Shown here: positions 34,618 through 43,156 of the stretch, one piece after another
Layout: every line of letters starts with the position of its first letter
How positions within the stretch are numbered: the first letter of the stretch is position 1
Program-made: the position numbers and the translations under genes
Origin: Candidatus Electrothrix scaldis
Lineage (GTDB): Bacteria > Desulfobacterota > Desulfobulbia > Desulfobulbales > Desulfobulbaceae
DNA: 64,000 bases
Direction: 5' to 3'
NCBI GenBank assembly: GCA_033584155.1
Contig: CP138355.1
Coordinates: 4,491,501 to 4,555,500 of the forward strand
Notes under the pieces: generated by a model
What the model was told of the DNA's origin: nothing
Seen by the model: the letters and a program-made list of their open reading frames with translations, nothing else
Database searches by the model: none

Positions 34618-35916
34618 ATGAAAAAAATTCCTAAAATAAACGGACTAGTGCAAAAAAACCGCAACCTTCTCAGAACATTCTCTGTCATCCCTCTGGCTGG
34701 CTGGCTCCTCGGCGCGCTGGTGGCAGCCTTACTGGAATATTATTTTGGCGATACAATTTCTTACCAGCTCTATCTTCCCAAGATACCTGTCCTCTTCGGC
34801 ACCCTGATTATATTGAAGGACCCCGCACTGATTCCATCGGTCCTGGGGTATGACCTGATCATTTATATACTCCCGATTCTCCTGGTCGGACGTTTATCCG
34901 CCGGGATAAGCAATAAACTTGCAGAGCTGCTGACCCGGCTCCCTGTCTGGGCCGCCACCCTGCTGCATCTGACTGCCTTTTACGGCATCCTCCATCTCTG
35001 GGCCGGGATCAGTGATTACCGGGTCCTGGTGGTCAAGCTGACCATGATTGCCATTATCCTGACCATCAGCCTCAATATTATTAATGGGTACCAGGGCGAA
35101 TTTTCCTGTTCCCATCCAGGCTTTATGGCCTTGGGCGCCTATACCTCCTCTACCCTGAGCCTCTGGCTCTTTGCCGATGACAAGCTGTTCGGCCCGGCCT
35201 TGCTCAACCCGTCGTTAGGGCCTTGGCTCTTCCCCCTGATTCTTATTGCCGGGGGCGCGACCGCAGCAATTGGCTCGCTCATTGTTGCCATCCCCTCTTT
35301 CCGTACCCGAGGTGATTATCTGGCCATCATTTCCCTGGCCTTTATGTTCATTGTCAAAAGCGCTATTGAAAACCTGGAAGTCATTGGTGGGCCACGTGGC
35401 ATGAGCAGTCAGCCAGCCTACTCCTCCCTGCCCGTGGTATTCATCTGGACCATCCTCTGCATCTGGATCATCCATAACTTCACCACCTCCATCATGGGCA
35501 AGGCCCTCAATGCCGTGCGCGATAACGAGGCGGCTGCCGACTCCATGACCGTCAACACCCGCAAAACCAAGATGACCGCCTTTATGTTCGGCGCCTTCTG
35601 GGCCGGGGTGGCGGGCGGCCTGTTCGCCCATGTGTACAGCTTCATCAGTCCGGGAGGCTTCGGCATCAGGAATCTGGCAGAAATGCTGGCAATGGTCTAT
35701 TTCGGAGGACTCAACTCCATAGTCGGCTCCATTGTCGGCGCCGTTAGCATCAATGTGCTCAGCGAGGCCCTTCGTCCCCTGGAACTCTTTAAATGGATCA
35801 TCATTCCCTTGATCCTCATCCTCATTATGATCTTCCGGCCCCACGGCTTGATCTCCTTTACCGAGCTAAATGTGCGAAAACTGATGCGGCCTGGAGGCAT
35901 TTCTGGAAAAGACTAA
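34618..35916 (+). CDS. LivM-type branched-chain amino-acid ABC permease
   Basis: This integral membrane protein of 432 residues has many hydrophobic helices and the LivM permease motif region (GDYLAIISLAFMFIVKSAIENLEVIGGPRGMS). It also has the coupling-helix stretch ALNAVRDNEAAADSMTVNTRKTKMTAF. LivM works with LivH and the ATPases LivG and LivF, but none lies within this window, so it is an orphan here. It starts 10 bases after the HEPN-like gene. Confidence 0.8.
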   Translation: MKKIPKINGLVQKNRNLLRTFSVIPLAGWLLGALVAALLEYYFGDTISYQLYLPKIPVLFGTLIILKDPALIPSVLGYDLIIYILPILLVGRLSAGISNKLAELLTRLPVWAATLLHLTAFYGILHLWAGISDYRVLVVKLTMIAIILTISLNIINGYQGEFSCSHPGFMALGAYTSSTLSLWLFADDKLFGPALLNPSLGPWLFPLILIAGGATAAIGSLIVAIPSFRTRGDYLAIISLAFMFIVKSAIENLEVIGGPRGMSSQPAYSSLPVVFIWTILCIWIIHNFTTSIMGKALNAVRDNEAAADSMTVNTRKTKMTAFMFGAFWAGVAGGLFAHVYSFISPGGFGIRNLAEMLAMVYFGGLNSIVGSIVGAVSINVLSEALRPLELFKWIIIPLILILIMIFRPHGLISFTELNVRKLMRPGGISGKD

Positions 35917-36021
35917 GTAACTATATTCTATTCCCCCACAGGACGCCGTATCCGTCGCTGCCTTAGCAGCACGAAACCACTATACTTTACTCTGTAAACC
36001 TGAGTAAAAAAGGAGAGAACA

Positions 36022-37467
36022 TTGGCATCTCTTGATCAAGCAAAAACCATAATTGGCTGTGAAGAATGGTGCGCCTTCCCGGAGTTGATGATTCCAGCGC
36101 TCAAAGCCCGCATTGACTCGGGAGCCAAGACCTCTTCCATCCATGCTTTTAACATTCAACCCTTTAAGAGGCATGGGCAGTCCTGGGTAAGCTTTGAGGT
36201 CCACCCTATCCAGAATAACCGCCGTATTGTTATCCGCTGCGAAAGGCCGGTGGTTGATCGCCGCTCGGTCAAGAGCTCCAGCGGACTTGCGGAGACACGC
36301 TATGTTATTGCGGCCACCATGAAGCTGGGAGAGGAGGTCTGGGAGATCGAGCTGACTCTTGCTAACCGCGATTCTATGGGCTATCGCATGCTGCTGGGGC
36401 GGGAGGCTATGGGCAAGCGCCTTATCATTGACCCATCGCAACGCTTCTGCCTGGGAAGAATTTCACCCAAGCGCGTCCTTGCCTTGTACGAGAAGGCAGA
36501 ACCCAAGAAAAGCGGCCTCAAGATCGCCTTAGTGGCAAGCAATATTGATCTGTACAGCAACCAGCGCATCCTGGAGGCCGGGGAAGAACGCGGGCACGAG
36601 ATGGAGTTTCTCGATATCAAGCAATGCTATATGAAGCTTGATGCCAAGGAGCCGGAAGTGCATTATCGAGGCGGCAAATCGCTCAACGATCTTGATGCCG
36701 TGGTCACCAGGATTAAACCCAGCATGACCTTTTACGGTTGTGCGCTGGCCCGCCAGTTCGAGAGCATGCAGGTCTACACGGTCAACTCCTCAGACTCCAT
36801 TGCCCAATCCCGGGACAAGCTCTTTTCCCTCCAGCTGATGCTGAAAAGCGGTGTCGATATTCCAACCACGGGCTTTGCCAACTCGCCCATGGACACCAAA
36901 GATCTTATCGAGATGGTGGGCGGCGCGCCACTGATCGTCAAACTTCTGGAAGGAACCCAAGGGCGGGGAGTGGTGCTGGCCGAGACCAGGAAGGCAGCGG
37001 AAAGTGTCATAAATGCCTTTAAGGCACTACGCGCCAACCTCTTGGTGCAGGAATTTATTAAAGAAGCAGGAGGCAAAGACCTGCGCTGCTTTGTCATTGA
37101 TGGCAAGGTGGTGGCTTCAATACAGCGTACTGCCGCACCAGGAGAATTCCGGGCCAATCTCCATCAAGGAGGATCTGCCAACGTTGTGAAGATTACCCCG
37201 GCAGAACGGAAGCTGGCTGTTACCGCAGCCAAGGTACTTGGTCTCACCTTTGCAGGGGTGGATATCATCCGCTCTGAGAACGGGCCGCTCCTTCTGGAGG
37301 TAAACTCCTCACCTGGCCTGGAAGGAATAGAGACCGCCACAGGCAAGGATGTTGCTGGAATGATGATCGCCTCTATAGAAAAGAAGCTGGGATGGAAACG
37401 GGAGTTAGCAACAGCAACAGCAGCGACTCCTCCTGCACCTCCTCCTACCGATGAAGCATTACCATAA
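36022..37467 (+). CDS. Fusion of RimB-type zinc protease domain and RimK-like ATP-grasp ligase
   Basis: A TTG at 36022, with an AAGGAGAG site before it, begins a 481-residue protein. Residues about 1-150 match the RimK-associated zinc-dependent protease family ([28 protein letters not shown]). Residues about 165-460 form the RimK-type ATP-grasp ligase (ATP lid [19 protein letters not shown], Mg loop [15 protein letters not shown]). RimK adds glutamates to ribosomal protein S6. The two activities are usually separate genes. The short Thr-Ala-Pro-rich tail looks unstructured. Confidence 0.85.
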   Translation: MASLDQAKTIIGCEEWCAFPELMIPALKARIDSGAKTSSIHAFNIQPFKRHGQSWVSFEVHPIQNNRRIVIRCERPVVDRRSVKSSSGLAETRYVIAATMKLGEEVWEIELTLANRDSMGYRMLLGREAMGKRLIIDPSQRFCLGRISPKRVLALYEKAEPKKSGLKIALVASNIDLYSNQRILEAGEERGHEMEFLDIKQCYMKLDAKEPEVHYRGGKSLNDLDAVVTRIKPSMTFYGCALARQFESMQVYTVNSSDSIAQSRDKLFSLQLMLKSGVDIPTTGFANSPMDTKDLIEMVGGAPLIVKLLEGTQGRGVVLAETRKAAESVINAFKALRANLLVQEFIKEAGGKDLRCFVIDGKVVASIQRTAAPGEFRANLHQGGSANVVKITPAERKLAVTAAKVLGLTFAGVDIIRSENGPLLLEVNSSPGLEGIETATGKDVAGMMIASIEKKLGWKRELATATAATPPAPPPTDEALP

Positions 37468-37798
37468 TCTTCTCTTACAACACGCCATCTTGCCAACCTA
37501 AAACGTGCAGTCGTAGAGATGCACCGTGTGAAGCCCCCGGCGCCAATGTGGCGCCACCCCCTCAACCTTGCACCTACAAAGTATCCCTATTGCCAGCCCC
37601 TTTCTCCCAAGCATTTATCATTGACAAAGCACCTACCCTCTCCTACCATACCCATATCTGTTTGATTTAAGGCAATGCCATGCAGTTTATCCTTTCGCAA
37701 AGAGAACCTCTATGCTTATAAGCAGACAATCGCAGACACAAAGAGCACAGTATTCCGCATTACAGCTTCACAAGTTCACATAATAGATCACGCTTCTC
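37468..37798. other. Intergenic region upstream of the SpoIIE phosphatase
   Basis: About 330 bases with no gene. A short palindromic stretch GGCGCCAATGTGGCGCC occurs near 37540, an 6-bp stem around a 5-base loop. Nothing else stands out. Confidence 0.4.
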
Positions 37799-39418
37799 AT
37801 GAAAAAAAAATGTACCATCAGTACCAAAGTTTTTTGGCTTGCAGTGACCATCACCGTAATATCAACTGCCGTCCACGGTTTTATAGCCTATCACGAACAA
37901 CACAAGGAGTTTATCAATGGTGTACATGAAAAGCTTTCTACAGCGGCTTGGGCACTCCCCAGCATGCTTCCTGTCGATGCAATTCACGATAAAATAAAAG
38001 GGCCAGATTCCATCTCACCAGAGGAACATCTGAAATATCTCACTACCCTCAGTAAGTACACCAAAAAAATTAAAATCGCCTATCTCTACACCTACATAAA
38101 ATTTGATGATGCCTTTAGGGTTGCAACCACGAATGCAACGCCCACGGAGCTAAAAAACGGAGAAGAAACAGCCTTCTTTACAAAATACCAGAAAGTCCCG
38201 AAAGAAATGCAGGATGCCTGGAAAACCCAAACGATTCAATACGGTGAGTATGGCGATGAATGGGGACATTTCCTCTCTATCTTCGTGCCCATGCAGACAA
38301 AATCCGGCACTCCTTATATTATTGGCGCAGATGTTTCCCTTGACTTTGTTTCCGGGAAGCTCGCCCAAGCCCTGCTCTTTCACACAGGAATAGGTCTCTG
38401 CTTCATCTTTATTATTTTGCTCCTCTGCTGGTCAGTTGTTCACAAGTATATAAGCCCTATTGGAAAGCTTGCTGCCTTTACCAAGGAACTGGCCAGCACA
38501 GACTTCCAACTTTCAGAGGAAAAACGAGAGGAACTCACCTTTATCAAAGAACAATACACCGATGAGGTAGGCCAGCTTGCCGAAGCTTTTTTAGAGATGC
38601 AGGGCAAGCTCACAGAATATATCCATAACCTCCAGGAAACCACTGCTGCCAAGGAACGCATTGAAAGCGAACTCCGTATTGCCAACAGCATCCAGATGAG
38701 CTTCCTCAACAAACAATTCCCTCCCTTTCCTGAACGCCATGAATTTGACCTCTATGCAATTCTGGTCCCAGCCAGAGAGGTTGGAGGTGACCTGTACGAT
38801 TTCTGCCTCCTGGATGAAGATCATCTCTTGTTCTACATAGGAGATGTGGCTGGCAAAGGGGTACCAGCAGCCCTTTTTATGGCCGTGACCATGACCCTGA
38901 TGCATGATACCGCAAAAACCGATTACACATCAGTGGCAGACCCGGCAGATATACTCAAAAAAGTAAACATAAGCCTCTGTAGAAAGAACGAAAGCCTCCT
39001 CTTTGTGACCCTCACCTGCTTTATCCTTAACCTCAAAACCGGCATGCTGACCTACTCCAATGCAGGACATAATCCTCCAGTGGTCCTCAGAAACGACGGA
39101 AGCACCGAATGGATGGAACTCCCCAAGGGGCTCGTGCTCGGCATCATGCCAGAGGCCACCTTTAGCAGCAAAACCTTTCAACTCCATCCCGGCGACAAGA
39201 TCGTGCTGGAAACCGATGGGGTGACTGAGGCCATGAGCCCTGAAGAAACGCTCTATTCATCAGAGCGCTTCATCGAGACGATCAGCGTTCAGCACGGAAG
39301 GACGGCTGAAGAGATCTCCAAGGCCATCATGCGCAGCGTTACTGAGCACGCAAACGGTGCGCCCCCATCTGATGACCTCACCATTATGTCCCTGGAATAC
39401 AGAGGCGGACTCCTCTAA
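37799..39418 (+). CDS. HAMP sensor with SpoIIE/PP2C serine phosphatase output
   Basis: The 539-residue protein has TM1 (about 11-31) and a periplasmic sensor domain to about 190. TM2 covers about 195-220, followed by a HAMP region and a coiled coil. A PPM/SpoIIE phosphatase domain comes next, with the motifs EVGGDLYDFC, GDVAGKGVPAALFMA and ETDGVTEAMSPEE that carry the metal-binding Asp residues. Such proteins dephosphorylate anti-sigma antagonists (STAS proteins) in partner-switching pathways. A STAS protein occurs at 49812, but it is far away and the link is speculative. Confidence 0.9.
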   Translation: MKKKCTISTKVFWLAVTITVISTAVHGFIAYHEQHKEFINGVHEKLSTAAWALPSMLPVDAIHDKIKGPDSISPEEHLKYLTTLSKYTKKIKIAYLYTYIKFDDAFRVATTNATPTELKNGEETAFFTKYQKVPKEMQDAWKTQTIQYGEYGDEWGHFLSIFVPMQTKSGTPYIIGADVSLDFVSGKLAQALLFHTGIGLCFIFIILLLCWSVVHKYISPIGKLAAFTKELASTDFQLSEEKREELTFIKEQYTDEVGQLAEAFLEMQGKLTEYIHNLQETTAAKERIESELRIANSIQMSFLNKQFPPFPERHEFDLYAILVPAREVGGDLYDFCLLDEDHLLFYIGDVAGKGVPAALFMAVTMTLMHDTAKTDYTSVADPADILKKVNISLCRKNESLLFVTLTCFILNLKTGMLTYSNAGHNPPVVLRNDGSTEWMELPKGLVLGIMPEATFSSKTFQLHPGDKIVLETDGVTEAMSPEETLYSSERFIETISVQHGRTAEEISKAIMRSVTEHANGAPPSDDLTIMSLEYRGGLL

Positions 39419-39450
39419 TACACGCATCAAAAAATTTATCTACCTACCTT

Positions 39451-39846
39451 ATGGGACTTGACAACTTTGCCTGGAGTTTTGCCGACTTTATCTTTAATGG
39501 TTGCTTTCCCTCGCGTCTACATGACCAACTCGCGGGCGAGCTGGTCAAGGCACGCCTCATGAAGGCCTCAAGACGCTTTGACGAAGCCCTTGAGGTTATC
39601 GATAAAACGCTCCAGAGAATGCCCAAGTACCCGGAAGCGCTTTTCCTGAAGGCACAGATACTCTGGGAAGGCTATGCCGATTATTCAGGGGCAAAAGCCT
39701 GCCTGGAAAAAGTCCTTCGGATAAAGAAAATGCGGAACGAAAAGGACGAGACCATCCGCCGCTGGTCTGAGCACATGCTCAAGGAAATGCGGGAGGAACG
39801 GCGGGCGCAACGCAGGAGAGTGGAGAAGGATAAGCGGCAGGGGTAG
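39451..39846 (+). CDS. TPR-like protein downstream of the phosphatase
   Basis: The 131-residue protein contains paired helices with TPR-like spacing (MKASRRFDEALEVIDKTLQRMPKYPEALFLKAQILWEG...). The C-terminus is very charged (ERRAQRRRVEKDKRQ). It starts 33 bases after the phosphatase stop and is likely co-transcribed. It may act as an adaptor. No exact family is recognised. Confidence 0.65.
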   Translation: MGLDNFAWSFADFIFNGCFPSRLHDQLAGELVKARLMKASRRFDEALEVIDKTLQRMPKYPEALFLKAQILWEGYADYSGAKACLEKVLRIKKMRNEKDETIRRWSEHMLKEMREERRAQRRRVEKDKRQG

Positions 39847-39927
39847 GATGCATCACGGGGAGGGGAAAACAGAGGGCGCAACAGATACTATCGGATGATC
39901 CGGGCCAATATGCCCGAGTGGTTGATT

Positions 39928-39956
39928 GCCTGCATTGGTGCTGATCCAATGCAGGC
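39928..39956. repeat. Perfect inverted repeat next to the 23-bp array
   Basis: GCCTGCATTGG and CCAATGCAGGC face each other across a 7-base loop, a perfect 11-bp stem. The core (TGCAGGCATT) is the same word as in type B units of the array at 40014-40220, so the two may be related. Confidence 0.75.
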
Positions 39957-40013
39957 ATTTGTATATTACGACTACATGGTCGCGTACTCATCAAGAGCAG
40001 AGTCAGGTTTCTC

Positions 40014-40220
40014 TCCTCACGAGTGTCAGCGTTCTATCCTGACGAGTGTCAGCGTCCGATCCTGACGAGTGTCAGCGTCCGATCCTGACGAGTGTCAGCG
40101 TCCGATCCTCACGAGTGTCAGCGTTTGATCAACTGCAGGCATTCGTTCCAATCAAATGCAGGCATTCGGTCCAATCAACTGCATGCATTCGATCCGATTA
40201 AATGCATGCAGTTGTATGTT
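40014..40220. repeat. Nine-unit 23-bp tandem array, two unit types
   Basis: Nine units of exactly 23 bases follow one another. Units 1-5 are type A (TCCTSACGAGTGTCAGCGT...), of which units 2-4 are identical. Units 6-9 are type B (TCAACTGCAGGCATTCG... and variants). There are no spacers, so it is not a CRISPR array. 23 is not a multiple of 3, arguing against a coding repeat. In type A, GACG and CGTC can pair. A related inverted repeat lies upstream at 39928. Confidence 0.85.
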
Positions 40221-40290
40221 ACGAATGCGTGGTTTCGTGTGCAGGGAAAGCGGTGGGGTGGGAGGAGCTTTGTCCTGGCCGGGGCAAAGG

Positions 40291-41793
40291 TTATGGGGTG
40301 GGCTTGGCCTTGTTGCGCTCCAGCACCCTCTCAGCTATATCAAGATAACCTTGTAGATGGGGAGCTTTTTTACAGAGGGGAATAAGGATATCCCGTGCTT
40401 CCTGGGCATAGTCAACCGATTTTGCTTGATCAGGAACAAAATAGAGGTGAAAAATGGTCAAATCGATCAACACCTGTATCACATCCGGGAGAAAGTCCTT
40501 TGGGTTATCTTTGGCAAGGGTACGGTAAAGCATCAAGGCTTCTTCGTATTCATTCATGGCTAGGTCAAAAGATTTAGTTGCACAGTGTAACCAAGCAAAA
40601 TTATCTAGAGTCACTGCAACAAAAACGAGAAAAACCTCAGGCTTGGCCTTAGCAAGATTACGGTACACTTTCAGTGCTTCATCGTATTCTTTCATGGCCG
40701 AATCGAAAAACTTGGTTTCTTTGTGTAGATTAGCGATATTGTTCAGGTTCATTGCCACGTCCGGAAGAAATATTTCTGGTTCGGTTTGAGCAAAGCTACG
40801 GTTGATTTTCAATGCTTCCTCATATTCCTGCAAGGCAAGGTTGTATTCTTGGATTTCCTTATGCAGGACGGCCAGATTATTCAGGGTGTCTGCCACCTTG
40901 GGGCGAAAGACTTTCGGGTCCGCCTCAGCCTTGCTGCGGTACAGCAGCAGGGCTTCCTGCAAGAGCGGTTCGGCCCTGCTGAAGACGTTCTGTTTCTGAA
41001 GAAAATCTGCGTATCCAACCAGTACATCGGCTGTCCGTGCCGTTGCCAGGGCCTGCTCAAACCAGTGCTCTGTCCGCCGCACCCTGTCCTCTCCCTCTGC
41101 CAGCGGATTGAGCAGGGACAACCGGGCCTTGAGCAGGAACTCGTTGGCCCGCCCCGCCAAATCCTCGCGCACTGCTGCCAGCCGGTCCGCTGCTGCCTGT
41201 TCTTCCAGCTTCAGCCGCTCCACATCCTGCTGAATCTCCCCGGCCTTGAGCACGGCATCGGCCTCCCGGAACTCGCCCTTGTCAAAATGGGCCTTGGCCC
41301 TGCGCAGCCGCTCATTATCAATGGGAATCCGGGTGAACATCTCATGGAGGCGGAACACATCTTCCTTGAAGTCCTCCAAGTCCTTTTTCAGTTTCTTGAC
41401 CTTGGCGGCCTGCTTCAGGCGCAGCTCAATTTTGTCTTGGGGAAGGACTGCCAGCATCTCTTCCGCATCCTTGAGTTCCTGCACAAGCTGCTTGTAATCC
41501 TCAGAACCGCTCAGGTTCGGATTGATGATCTTGTCCCGCCCTACAATATCGCCTGTGCCGCTATGCGTCTGGTGAATGGAGTTGTCATTGCTGACGTTCT
41601 TGTCCCGCCCGACATTGTCCCCGCTGCCGCTGTGGGTCTGCTGAACCGAGCTGTCAGGTGGCGGGTGACCCGAGTCATTCCCCTCAGGCCAGAAGAGACT
41701 GATACCAGCTCCTATCACCGCCACCGCAACCCCACTAAACAACCACTCCTTATTCTCTTTGATCCAAGCAAGCATATTGTTTATCCTTTGCAT
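40291..41793 (-). CDS. Membrane-anchored TPR protein with HSGxGDxVGRDK repeats
   Basis: This 500-residue protein has one TM helix (about 15-33). A linker then carries two near-identical motifs, HSGSGDNVGRDK and HSGTGDIVGRDK (about 54-88). A long coiled coil (about 95-240) is followed by at least three TPR repeats of about 46 residues (NNLAVLHKEIQEYNLALQEYEEALKI-type). The GDNVGRDK-type motif occurs in N-termini of many bacterial conflict proteins; some relatives are amyloid-forming signalling motifs. The role here is unknown. The downstream side of the gene contains the 23-bp array. Confidence 0.75.
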   Translation of the reverse strand: MQRINNMLAWIKENKEWLFSGVAVAVIGAGISLFWPEGNDSGHPPPDSSVQQTHSGSGDNVGRDKNVSNDNSIHQTHSGTGDIVGRDKIINPNLSGSEDYKQLVQELKDAEEMLAVLPQDKIELRLKQAAKVKKLKKDLEDFKEDVFRLHEMFTRIPIDNERLRRAKAHFDKGEFREADAVLKAGEIQQDVERLKLEEQAAADRLAAVREDLAGRANEFLLKARLSLLNPLAEGEDRVRRTEHWFEQALATARTADVLVGYADFLQKQNVFSRAEPLLQEALLLYRSKAEADPKVFRPKVADTLNNLAVLHKEIQEYNLALQEYEEALKINRSFAQTEPEIFLPDVAMNLNNIANLHKETKFFDSAMKEYDEALKVYRNLAKAKPEVFLVFVAVTLDNFAWLHCATKSFDLAMNEYEEALMLYRTLAKDNPKDFLPDVIQVLIDLTIFHLYFVPDQAKSVDYAQEARDILIPLCKKAPHLQGYLDIAERVLERNKAKPTP

Positions 41794-42130
41794 TCCCCAC
41801 TCCTCCGCTCATCCTGCCGTAGGGGCGAACCTATGTGTTCGCCCTGTAATTACGGGCAGACACGCAGGTCTGCCCCTACAAAACCTCCTGTCATCCTTCT
41901 GTTACGCTGAGCCCGGAACAGGATACCAGCTCCGGCAGGGAGGGGCAAGATCGTATCAATCGTATAAGGGAGAACAGGGAGCGGAGTGGACGGACAGAAG
42001 CTGTCTATCAGTCCCTTCGAGTAAAATAATGTAAAAAAATCCTCGCAATAATACACCAACGGGTATAATGCAATAACGTGAACCTGGCTCAACGCATAAC
42101 GCATCGCGAAAAAACAAAGGAGGAGACCCC
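41794..42130. other. Intergenic region upstream of the catalase-family gene
   Basis: About 340 bases hold the REP-like copy 3 and otherwise no gene. Just before the ATG at 42131 is a clear AGGAGGA ribosome site (aaaggaggagaccccatg). The region upstream has no obvious promoter box. Confidence 0.5.
41820..41880. repeat. REP-like double hairpin, copy 3 (inverted order)
   Basis: The two hairpins are GGGCGAAC-CTATGT-GTTCGCCC and GGGCAGAC-ACGCAG-GTCTGCCC, so the order of arms is reversed relative to copy 1. The outer ends TAGGGGC and GCCCCTA are the same. It lies just upstream of the TPR gene. Confidence 0.8.
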
Positions 42131-43153
42131 ATGCAGCAAGAGCTACGCCCGGATTTTTCCCTGCCCGGAGAAAAGGAAATCTTCAAGGACATGATCAAAC
42201 TCACCATCAATATGATGGAGGAGTCGCAAGATGGATGCCCGCTCCGGGTACAGCACGCCAAGGCGGCAGCCTGCCTGACCGCCTCCTTTGAAATTGCCTC
42301 CAACATTCCGGCTGATCTTCGCCACGGGGTTTTCAGCCAACCGGATAAGGTATTTGAGGCCATTGTCCGCTTTTCCACAGCCCAGGGAACCATTGAGCCT
42401 GACACTGATCCCACAGCACGGGGGCTGGCTATCAAGCTGCTTGATGTTGCCGGAGATCGGGCAATGGAGAACGACACCGACCGAAGCCAGGACTTCCTCT
42501 TTGTTGATCATCCGGTCTTTCCCTTTCCTACCCCCAAAGAATACAAAGAAATTATAAAATGCAAAAGCTTCCCACTGATTGGGGACTTCTTTGCTTTGGC
42601 TCATCTCCTGATCTTTGACCCGGACCAGTTGAAAATTATTCAGGAGATCCGAAAAAAGACTGTAGCTAATCCCCTTCAAATCACCTACTGGAGCGGCTCG
42701 CCCTATTGGCTGGGTAATGCAGCCAGCACAAGCGGCCAGGCTGTAAAGTACTCGGTTATTCCGTCTGCCTTGCCTGCTCCCGGCACAGCCCCTGCTCATC
42801 TGGACAAACTCCCTGACGACTACCTGCGCGAGGCCATTGCCGAACAGCTGGCACAAGAGGAAGTGCTCTTTGACTTCACGGTCCAACGACAAAGTGATCC
42901 AGAGCAAATGCCCATTGAAGACACCTCGGTCCCTTGGGATGAACAGCAATCAGTCCCTGTCAAACTGGCTACATTACGTATCAAAAAGCAAAAGGTCAGC
43001 AAGGACTCTGCCTTGGAAAGGCACTGCGAAGCCATGTCCTTCAATCCCTGGCACGCCCTGAAAGAGCATCGTCCGCTGGGTGGAATTAACCGGCTGCGCA
43101 AGGCAGTGTATGAGGCCAGCTTCACAGAACGTACACGGCGAGCATCTGCCTGA
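42131..43153 (+). CDS. Catalase-family haem protein (divergent)
   Basis: The 340-residue protein has the short catalase-family pattern. Haem-side VQHAKAAACLTASFEIAS supplies the distal His, VRFSTAQGTIEPDTDPTARGLAIKLLD is the active-site Asn/Arg-like region, and YWSGSPYWLGNA with FNPWHALKEHRPLGGINRLRKAVYEAS lies near the C-terminus. Many members are peroxidase-like or oxylipin-type enzymes rather than true catalases. The enzyme is about 150 residues shorter than classical catalases. The exact reaction is unknown. It may help this anaerobe deal with peroxide. Confidence 0.75.
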   Translation: MQQELRPDFSLPGEKEIFKDMIKLTINMMEESQDGCPLRVQHAKAAACLTASFEIASNIPADLRHGVFSQPDKVFEAIVRFSTAQGTIEPDTDPTARGLAIKLLDVAGDRAMENDTDRSQDFLFVDHPVFPFPTPKEYKEIIKCKSFPLIGDFFALAHLLIFDPDQLKIIQEIRKKTVANPLQITYWSGSPYWLGNAASTSGQAVKYSVIPSALPAPGTAPAHLDKLPDDYLREAIAEQLAQEEVLFDFTVQRQSDPEQMPIEDTSVPWDEQQSVPVKLATLRIKKQKVSKDSALERHCEAMSFNPWHALKEHRPLGGINRLRKAVYEASFTERTRRASA

Positions 43154-43156
43154 ACC

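Noticed and set aside
35215-35844. Open frame opposite the LivM-type permease gene
   Set aside because: It is antisense within a well-supported membrane protein and is Asp/Gly/His biased.
40014-40220. Possible CRISPR array
   Set aside because: The repeats abut directly with no unique spacers, and no cas genes are present.
40786-41910. Long open frame opposite the TPR gene
   Set aside because: It is antisense to a protein with clear TPR repeats and a TM anchor, and has no ribosome site.
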